Assembly (NCBI RefSeq): GCF_003711805.1
Contig: NZ_QXCP01000005.1
Location: forward strand, 62,001-126,000
Source: Brachybacterium sp. EE-P12
Lineage (GTDB): Bacteria > Actinomycetota > Actinomycetes > Actinomycetales > Dermabacteraceae
Direction: 5' to 3'
Length of the DNA stretch: 64,000 nucleotides
The stretch's first letter is position 1, and each line of letters opens with the position of its first letter. Below, in pieces: positions 56,292 to 64,000 of this stretch. The notes beneath the pieces are model-generated. The model was not told the origin of the DNA and ran no database searches. It saw only the letters and a program-made list of their open reading frames with translations. The position numbers were made by a program, and so were the translations under genes.

Positions 56292-57047
56292 ATGTCGATC
56301 CTGGAGATCAAGAACCTCCACGCCACCGTCGAGACCCCTGAGGGCACCAAGGAGATCCTCAAGGGCGTCGACCTCACCATCAAGGGCGGCGAGACCCACG
56401 CGATCATGGGCCCCAACGGCTCGGGCAAGTCGACCCTCGCCTACGCCATCGCCGGCCACCCCAAGTACGAGATCACCGGCGGCGAGGTCCTCCTCGACGG
56501 CGAGGACGTGCTCGAGATGAGCGTCGACGAGCGCGCCCGCGCCGGCCTCTTCCTCGCGATGCAGTACCCCGTCGAGGTCCCCGGCGTGACCGTCTCGAAC
56601 TTCCTGCGCACCGCCAAGACCGCGATTGACGGCGAGGCGCCGTCGCTGCGCACCTGGGTCAAGGACGTCAAGGGCGCGATGGACGATCTGAAGATGGATC
56701 CCGTCTTCGCCGAGCGCAACGTCAACGAGGGCTTCTCCGGCGGCGAGAAGAAGCGCCACGAGATCCTGCAGATGCAGCTGCTGAAGCCCTCCATCGCGGT
56801 GCTCGACGAGACCGACTCCGGCCTCGACGTGGACGCGCTGCGCGTGGTCTCCGAGGGCGTCAACCGCGCCAAGGAGAACACCGAGGTGGGCATCATGCTG
56901 ATCACCCACTACACCCGCATCCTGCAGTACGTGAAGCCGGACTTCGTCCACGTCTTCGTCAACGGCCGCGTCGCCGAGCAGGGCGGTCCCGAGCTCGCCG
57001 AGCGCCTCGAGGCCGAGGGCTACGACCGCTACCTCGTCGGCGCCTGA
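56292..57047 (+). CDS. sufC: Fe-S assembly ATPase SufC
   Basis: SufC is the ABC-type ATPase that drives the SufBD scaffold. It is 251 aa. Walker A is GPNGSGKSTLAYAI. The SufC-specific signature is NEGFSGGEKKRHEILQMQLL, and Walker B reads IAVLDETDSGLDVDALRVVS, followed by ITHYTRIL. AAGGAG precedes the ATG 75 bp after the ferredoxin. A strong hairpin lies directly downstream. Confidence 0.97.
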   Translation: MSILEIKNLHATVETPEGTKEILKGVDLTIKGGETHAIMGPNGSGKSTLAYAIAGHPKYEITGGEVLLDGEDVLEMSVDERARAGLFLAMQYPVEVPGVTVSNFLRTAKTAIDGEAPSLRTWVKDVKGAMDDLKMDPVFAERNVNEGFSGGEKKRHEILQMQLLKPSIAVLDETDSGLDVDALRVVSEGVNRAKENTEVGIMLITHYTRILQYVKPDFVHVFVNGRVAEQGGPELAERLEAEGYDRYLVGA

Positions 57048-57053
57048 CGCCCG

Positions 57054-57092
57054 TGGACGCTCCGTCCCGGCCCGTCTGGGACGGAGCGTCCA
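57054..57092 (+). terminator. Hairpin between sufC and sufT
   Basis: A perfect 15-bp stem (57054-57068 with 57078-57092) with a 9-nt loop starts 7 bp after the sufC stop and precedes sufT in the same direction. It probably terminates or attenuates suf transcription, making sufT expression lower or independent. Confidence 0.75.
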
Positions 57093-57139
57093 GCCCCTCA
57101 CCCGCGGGCTGCGGCCCGCACCCCTTCCGGGAGGACACC

Positions 57140-57472
57140 ATGACCGACCAGCAGACCCCGGCCTCGACCGTGAGCGCCGAGGACGTCACCGAGGCGATGA
57201 AGGACGTGATCGATCCCGAGCTCGGGATCAACGTCGTCGACCTCGGCCTCGTCTACGGGGTCACCGTCGAGGACGGCAACGCCGTGATCGACATGACCCT
57301 GACCTCCGCCGCCTGCCCGCTCACGGACGTGCTCGAGGAGCAGACCTTCGCGGTGCTGGATCCCATCACCGAGACGCACCGCATCAACTGGGTGTGGATG
57401 CCGCCGTGGGGCATGGAGAAGATCACCGAGGACGGCCGCGAACAGCTGCGCGCCATCGGCTTCAACCTCTGA
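57140..57472 (+). CDS. sufT: SufT / MIP18-family (DUF59) Fe-S assembly factor
   Basis: SufT proteins help deliver or mature Fe-S clusters. The 110-aa domain contains VIDPELGINVVDLGLVYGVT, the LTSAACPLTDVLEEQ segment with the conserved cysteine, and NWVWMPPWGMEKITEDGRE. GGAGGA lies 5 nt before the ATG. In mycobacteria sufS and sufU lie between sufC and sufT; here only a hairpin does. A terminator follows. Confidence 0.93.
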   Translation: MTDQQTPASTVSAEDVTEAMKDVIDPELGINVVDLGLVYGVTVEDGNAVIDMTLTSAACPLTDVLEEQTFAVLDPITETHRINWVWMPPWGMEKITEDGREQLRAIGFNL

Positions 57473-57515
57473 TCAGCTGAACGGCCCGGACCGGAGCTCC
57501 GTCGCCCGGCCGCAC

Positions 57516-57554
57516 CATGTGCCCACCCGTGCTTCTCGCGCGGGTGGGCACGTG
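57516..57554. terminator. Terminator between sufT and alanine dehydrogenase
   Basis: A stem of 14 pairs including one G-U (core 57519-57529 with 57541-57551) with an 11-nt loop lies between two convergent genes. Confidence 0.75.
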
Positions 57555-57580
57555 CGCGTCCGAGGGCACGCGCGGGCGGG

Positions 57581-58696
57581 TCAGCCGATCACGGCGGCGG
57601 CGTCGGCGAGCTCGAGCCCGTGGGCCTCGGCGGTGCCCTCGTGGGTGAGCGCGCCCTCGTGGGTGTGCAGCCCCTTCGCGAGCGCCCCGTCAGCGCGCAG
57701 GGCATCGCGCCAGCCCGCGGAGGCGAGCTTCAGCACGTAGGGGAGCGTCGCGTTGTTCAGCGCCGCGGTGGCTGTGACCGGGACGGAGCCGGGCATGTTC
57801 GCCACGCAGTAGTACACCGCCTCGTGTACGGAGAAGGTCGGGGCGTCGTGCGTCGTCGGGCGCGAGTTCTCGAAGCAGCCTCCCTGGTCGATCGCGACGT
57901 CGACGAGCACCGAGCCCGGCTTCATCCGGGCGACCATCTCATCGGTGACGAGCTTCGGCGCACGCCTGCCGGGGATCAGCACGGAGCCGACCACGACGTC
58001 GGCCCGCTCGATCTGCGCGGCGAGGTCGAGGGTCGTCGAGTAGCGGGTCAGGATCCCGCCGTGGTGCATCGTCGCGATCTGCCCGAGGCGCGTGACGTCC
58101 ACGTCCATCACGGTGACGTTCGCATGCAGCCCGTGGGCCATCATCGCCGCCTGCTCGCCGACGACGCCGCCCCCGAGCACCAGCACGTTCGCCTCCGAGG
58201 TGCCGGGCACCCCGCCCATCAGCACCCCGGCGCCGCCCAGGGGCGCCATCAGGTGGTAGGCGCCGACCTGTGCGGCGAGACGACCGGCGATCGCGCTCAT
58301 CGGCGCCAGCAGCGGCAGCGAGCGGTCCGGGAGCTGCACCGTCTCGTAGGCGATCGAGGTGGTGCCCGAGGCGAGCAGCGCCTCGGCGAGCTCCCGGTCC
58401 GCGGCCAGGTGCAGGTAGGTGAACAGGATCTGCCCTGCGCGCAGGCGCCCGTGCTCCTCCGGCAGGGGCTCCTTGACCTTCACGATCATCTCGGCCTGTT
58501 CCCAGACCTCGTCGGCGGTGGGCAGGATCCTCGCACCGGCTGCGACGTAGTCCTCGTCCGTCACGCGAGACCCGAGGCCGGCCCCGGTCTCGACGACGAC
58601 CTCGTGGCCCCGCGCCACCAGCTCGTGCACGCCGGCGGCGCCCAGGCCCACCCGGTTCTCGTTGTTCTTGACCTCGCGGGGCACCCCGATGCGCAT
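57581..58696 (-). CDS. ald: Alanine dehydrogenase
   Basis: It interconverts L-alanine and pyruvate plus ammonia with NAD. The protein is 371 aa, the usual length. It begins [18 protein letters not shown] with the substrate-binding Arg/Lys region. The KVKEPLPEE segment carries the catalytic lysine and [18 protein letters not shown] lines the active site. The Rossmann fold is [26 protein letters not shown] precedes the ATG. It converges with sufT and diverges from the ABC-F gene by 198 bp. Confidence 0.96.
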   Translation of the reverse strand: MRIGVPREVKNNENRVGLGAAGVHELVARGHEVVVETGAGLGSRVTDEDYVAAGARILPTADEVWEQAEMIVKVKEPLPEEHGRLRAGQILFTYLHLAADRELAEALLASGTTSIAYETVQLPDRSLPLLAPMSAIAGRLAAQVGAYHLMAPLGGAGVLMGGVPGTSEANVLVLGGGVVGEQAAMMAHGLHANVTVMDVDVTRLGQIATMHHGGILTRYSTTLDLAAQIERADVVVGSVLIPGRRAPKLVTDEMVARMKPGSVLVDVAIDQGGCFENSRPTTHDAPTFSVHEAVYYCVANMPGSVPVTATAALNNATLPYVLKLASAGWRDALRADGALAKGLHTHEGALTHEGTAEAHGLELADAAAVIG

Positions 58697-58894
58697 GTCC
58701 AGCCTCTCTGCCGTGCTCGTGTGGCCGCGGTCACGGCCACCTCCCCAGGATGGCACCTCGGCGCCGATGTGCGGGAGGGGCCCGCTGTGGTGCGCGGCAC
58801 CGTGGCCGGGAATCGGCGGGACCTCGTCCCGCACCCGCCCTAGACTCGATCCGGCCCTCCTCCGGGCCCACCCCGTCGAACAGGAGCATCTCCC

Positions 58895-60499
58895 GTGATC
58901 ACCGTGCACGACCTCGCCATCCGTGTCGGCGCGCGGCTGCTCATGGGCGGAGTCTCCTTCCAGGTCACCCCCGGCGACCGGATCGGGCTGGTGGGTCGCA
59001 ACGGAGCCGGCAAGACCACCCTGACCAAGGTGCTCTCCGGGACCCTGGATCCGAGCGAGGGCAGCGTGGAGGTGACCGGAGAGCTCGGCTACCTCCCGCA
59101 GGACACCCACAGCGGCGAGGACACCGAGCCGGTGCTGGCCCGCATCCTCTCGGCCCGCGGTCTGGACGGGATCCTGAGGAAGCTGCGCCGTGCCGAGGAG
59201 GAGATGGGGGACATGTCCCTCAGCGAGGCCCGGCGCGAGAAGGCGATGAACCGCTACCCGCGCCTGGAGGCCGAGCTCGACGCCGCCGGCGGCTACGCGG
59301 CCGAGGCCGAGGCCAAGCGCATGGCCGCGAACCTGGGACTGCCGAACCGTCTGCTCGAGCAGGAGCTCGGCACCCTCTCCGGCGGCCAGCGCCGCCGCGT
59401 CGAGCTCGCCCGGATCCTCTTCTCCCAGGCCTCCACGATGATCCTCGACGAGCCGACGAACCACCTCGACCACGACTCGATCGTGTGGCTGCGCGAGTAC
59501 CTGATGAGCTACCGCGGCGGCCTGATCGTCATCAGCCACGACGTCGAGCTCGTCGAACAGGTCGTGAACAAGGTCTTCTACCTCGACGCGAACCGGTCCG
59601 CCATCGACATCTACAACATGGGCTGGAAGCAGTACCTGCGCCAGCGCGAGGACGACGAGAAGCGCCGCAGGCGCGAGCGCGCGAACGCCGAGAAGAAGGC
59701 CGGTCAGCTCACCGCCCAGGCCGAGAAGATGCGCGCGAAGGCCACCAAGGCAGTGGCGGCCCAGAACATGCTGCGTCGCGCCGAGCGGATGCTCGACGGC
59801 GTCGAGGGGGAGCGGCAGACCGATCGCGTCGCCTCGCTGCGCTTCCCGAAGCCCGCCCCCTGCGGGAAGACCCCGCTGATGGCCGAGGACCTCTCGAAGT
59901 CCTACGGCAGCCTCGAGATCTTCACCGGTGTGGACCTCGCGATCGACCGCGGCTCGCGCGTGGTGATCATCGGCCTGAACGGCGCGGGCAAGACTACCCT
60001 GCTGCGCATCCTCGGGGGAGTCGACGAGCCGGACACCGGCCGCATCCTGCCCGGGCACGGGCTGCGGATCGGCTACTACGCCCAGGAGCACGAGACCCTC
60101 GACCTCGACCGCACGGTGCTCGAGAACATGATGACCGCGGCCTACGAGCTGCCCGAGGTCGAGGCCCGCAAGATCCTCGGCTCCTTCCTGTTCACGGGCG
60201 ACGACGTGCACAAGCCCGCGCGTGTCCTCTCCGGCGGGGAGAAGACCCGCCTCGCCCTCGCCGCCCTCGTCGTCTCGAGCGCCAACGTGCTGCTGCTGGA
60301 CGAGCCGACGAACAACCTCGACCCTGCCAGCCGCGAGGAGATCCTCGGGGCGCTGGCGAACTTCGAGGGCGCGGTCGTGCTGGTCTCCCACGACCCCGGA
60401 GCGGTCGCGGCCCTGGACCCCGAGCGGGTGCTCATGATGCCCGACGCCGTCGAGGACCTCTGGAACGCCGAGTACCAGGAGCTCATCGAACTCGCCTGA
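58895..60499 (+). CDS. ABC-F family ATPase
   Basis: This 534-aa soluble protein has two nucleotide-binding domains and no membrane segment. The Walker A motifs are VGRNGAGKTTLTK and GLNGAGKTTLLR, with signatures LSGGQRRRVELARI and LSGGEKTRLALAAL. The interdomain linker has the charged coiled-coil of ribosome-acting ABC-F proteins. It likely acts on the ribosome as a translation factor, not as a transporter; resistance function is not implied. The start is GTG with AGGAG upstream, and TAGACT (58841-58846) may be its -10. Its counterpart near suf is Rv1473. Confidence 0.92.
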   Translation: MITVHDLAIRVGARLLMGGVSFQVTPGDRIGLVGRNGAGKTTLTKVLSGTLDPSEGSVEVTGELGYLPQDTHSGEDTEPVLARILSARGLDGILRKLRRAEEEMGDMSLSEARREKAMNRYPRLEAELDAAGGYAAEAEAKRMAANLGLPNRLLEQELGTLSGGQRRRVELARILFSQASTMILDEPTNHLDHDSIVWLREYLMSYRGGLIVISHDVELVEQVVNKVFYLDANRSAIDIYNMGWKQYLRQREDDEKRRRRERANAEKKAGQLTAQAEKMRAKATKAVAAQNMLRRAERMLDGVEGERQTDRVASLRFPKPAPCGKTPLMAEDLSKSYGSLEIFTGVDLAIDRGSRVVIIGLNGAGKTTLLRILGGVDEPDTGRILPGHGLRIGYYAQEHETLDLDRTVLENMMTAAYELPEVEARKILGSFLFTGDDVHKPARVLSGGEKTRLALAALVVSSANVLLLDEPTNNLDPASREEILGALANFEGAVVLVSHDPGAVAALDPERVLMMPDAVEDLWNAEYQELIELA

Positions 60500-60586
60500 G
60501 GCGGGTCCGGGGCCGCTGGCGCCGCCCGTCCCGCACCGGAGGTCCGCGGGCCGGGCCCGGTGCACGGCCTCCCACCCCTCGGCCTC

Positions 60587-60616
60587 CGGACGCTGTACCG
60601 TCGGCTACAGCGTCCG
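60587..60616 (+). promoter_or_regulatory. Inverted repeat over the promoter of the SatD-like gene
   Basis: CGGACGCTGTA (60587-60597) and TACAGCGTCCG (60606-60616) flank 8 nt, ending 20 bp before the GTG at 60637. TGTA-N8-TACA is a typical operator core, so self-binding by the downstream HTH protein is plausible. It could also act as a hairpin after the ABC-F gene, 88 bp from that stop. Confidence 0.5.
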
Positions 60617-60636
60617 TCCACTGTGAAGGGGTCTCC

Positions 60637-61254
60637 GTGTTCGTCGTGTCCTACTCCGGTCGTCCCGGCCACGGCCGCAAGGCCGGCGATCCCGTCCCCG
60701 CGCTGCTCGCCGCGCTCGAGGGGATCGACCTGCCGCTGCCGCCGGAGCGCACCGTCGGCCCCCAGGCGCTCGCGATCGCGGACCGGGCCGAGACCGCGCT
60801 CGAGCTCGTGCTGCGCGGCGTCGAGGCCGGACCGCTCGCGATCGGTCTCGGGATCGGGGCGCTCGAGCGACCGGTGCCCGCCGGGGTGCGGGAGATCGCG
60901 GGCCCTGCGTCGCAGGCCGCCGAGTCCGCCCTCGCCGCGGCCGTCACCACCTCTCAGGTCTCGCTCGCGGTGCGCGCGTCCGATCCGCGCCATGCGGACA
61001 CCGCCGCTGACGTCGAGGCGGTGCTGCGTCTGATCGGCTGGATGATCCGCGCCCGCAGTCGGGGTCAGTGGCAGGCCGTGCACGAGCTGCGCGCCGACCC
61101 GACCGCCACCCAGGCCCGCCTCGCCGAACGTCTCGGCGTGACCCAGCAGACCGTCTCCCGCGCCGTGAAGACCAGCGGGTGGCGCGAGGAGAGCGCCGCC
61201 CACCCGCTCGCCGTGCGTCTGCTGAGCATGATCGACCTCACGTCCGCCCGCTGA
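60637..61254 (+). CDS. SatD-like protein with C-terminal helix-turn-helix
   Basis: This 205-aa protein resembles SatD-family members: an N-terminal alpha/beta region ([20 protein letters not shown], then [14 protein letters not shown]) is followed by a C-terminal sigma-like HTH ([20 protein letters not shown]). Family function is poorly known; DNA binding is suggested by the HTH. The GTG at 60637 was selected because AAGGGG lies 5-6 nt upstream. An 11-bp-arm inverted repeat covers the promoter. No membrane partner (SatE-type) follows. Confidence 0.7.
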   Translation: MFVVSYSGRPGHGRKAGDPVPALLAALEGIDLPLPPERTVGPQALAIADRAETALELVLRGVEAGPLAIGLGIGALERPVPAGVREIAGPASQAAESALAAAVTTSQVSLAVRASDPRHADTAADVEAVLRLIGWMIRARSRGQWQAVHELRADPTATQARLAERLGVTQQTVSRAVKTSGWREESAAHPLAVRLLSMIDLTSAR

Positions 61255-61292
61255 GTCCCTCCCGGCCCCCGGGCGGGCGGGACGGTGCGCGC

Positions 61293-61298
61293 TATCCT
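61293..61298 (+). promoter_or_regulatory. Candidate -10 box of efp-nusB
   Basis: TATCCT lies 32 bp before the efp ATG and would give a short leader that includes the GAGGAG ribosome-binding site. No clear -35 is seen. Confidence 0.4.
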
Positions 61299-61330
61299 GG
61301 GCCTCGCCCCGACACCGACCGAGGAGACCC

Positions 61331-61887
61331 ATGGCGACGACGAACGACCTCAAGAACGGAATGGTGCTGGTCATCGACCGGCAGCTGTGGAGCGTGGTCG
61401 AGTTCCAGCACGTCAAGCCCGGCAAGGGCCCGGCCTTCGTGCGCACCAAGCTGAAGAACGTCATGTCCGGCAAGGGCGTGGACAAGACCTTCAACGCCGG
61501 CGTCAAGGTCGAGACCGCCACCGTGGACCGTCGCGACATGCAGTACTCCTACCTCGACGGCGACATGTACGTCTTCATGGACACCTCGAACTGGGAGCAG
61601 ACCAGCCTCACCGAGGAGGTCGTGGGCGACGCGAAGGACTTCATGGTCGAGGGCCAGGACGTCGTCATCGCCTTCCACGAGGGCAACGCCCTCTTCGTCG
61701 AGCTGCCCGCCTCCGTGGTGCTCGAGATCGAGTTCACCGAGCCGGGACTGCAGGGCGACCGCTCCAGCGGCGGCACCAAGCCGGCCCGCCTGACCACCGG
61801 CCGCGAGATCCAGGTCCCGCTGTTCCTGAACGAGGGCGACAGCGTCAAGGTCGACACCCGCAGCGGCGACTACCTCGAGCGCGTCAA

Positions 61888-61891
<4 letters not shown>
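61331..61891 (+). CDS. efp: Translation elongation factor P
   Basis: EF-P relieves ribosome stalling at polyproline stretches. The protein is 186 aa with three beta-barrel domains. The loop lysine lies in [18 protein letters not shown] near residue 32. The C-terminal OB fold shows [20 protein letters not shown] and [16 protein letters not shown] precedes the ATG. The stop overlaps the nusB start as GTGA. The enzyme that would modify the lysine is not in the window. Confidence 0.97.

Positions 61892-64000
<2,109 letters not shown>

Noticed and set aside
57581-60565. 994-codon minus-strand frame covering ald and the ABC-F gene
   Set aside because: The part opposite the ABC-F gene has no homology-like pattern; ald begins at 58696 with a ribosome-binding site and the standard N-terminus.

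Overview
The window is high-GC actinobacterial chromosome. The evidence is a qcrCAB/ctaE respiratory cluster with a PDWY-type cytochrome b, a PASTA-type Ser/Thr kinase, SepH, many families confined to actinobacteria (DUF3093, DUF3159, DUF3710, DUF4193, DUF5998, DUF7455), and many starts placed 6-7 nt behind a TANNNT element, as in leaderless actinobacterial mRNAs. Gene content and codon use suggest a Micrococcales member, perhaps close to Brachybacterium/Dermabacteraceae; that placement is inference. There are 59 coding calls. Nearly all are chromosomal housekeeping genes. I saw no insertion sequence, prophage, CRISPR array, rRNA or tRNA.

Layout. (1) 1-18.3 kb follows the gene order of M. tuberculosis Rv2196 to Rv2173: qcrB-qcrA-qcrC-ctaE (cytochrome bc1 and oxidase subunit III), trpD, an Lrp ligand-binding protein, a DEDD-exonuclease/GIY-YIG protein, a FadD15-like acyl-CoA ligase, a ROK glucokinase, a membrane protein with an esterase, PlsC, class II DAHP synthase, a PknL-position kinase with four PASTA repeats, the Rv2175c-type DNA-binding protein and a polyprenyl diphosphate synthase. 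(2) 18.4-23.6 kb: a DUF4192-like protein, metX, a universal stress protein, the principal sigma factor and a GNAT acetyltransferase. (3) 23.7-37.9 kb: DUF7455, parE-hisF-metallophosphoesterase with 4-bp overlaps, a gene-poor stretch with small ORFs, parC-membrane protein-mutarotase, a PatA-like GNAT/acyl-CoA synthetase, DUF5998 and a phosphodiesterase. (4) 38-44.1 kb: sepH, DUF4193, DUF3093, dut-DUF3710-DUF3159 and an RNA m5U methyltransferase. (5) 44.3-58.7 kb: aconitase, map-ctaA, an ABC exporter, a xi-class glutathionyl transferase, the sufR-sufB-sufD-Rieske-sufC-sufT cluster without sufS/sufU, and alanine dehydrogenase. (6) 58.9-64 kb: ABC-F ATPase, a SatD-like HTH protein, efp-nusB, and pyrR-pyrB cut by the window edge.

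Regulatory DNA holds the most interesting signals. A candidate PyrR-binding hairpin is built so that its outer stem pairs with the pyrR Shine-Dalgarno sequence. A match to the SigH/SigR promoter consensus lies upstream of the principal sigma gene. A perfect 20-bp MarR-like palindrome abuts a -10 element upstream of aconitase. An 11-bp-arm inverted repeat covers the promoter of the SatD-like regulator. Strong intrinsic-terminator hairpins end most transcription units. I found no convincing novel multi-gene system. The least explained parts are the small genes around 28.0-28.7 kb, the unknown ten-helix membrane protein in the parC operon, and the SatD-like gene.
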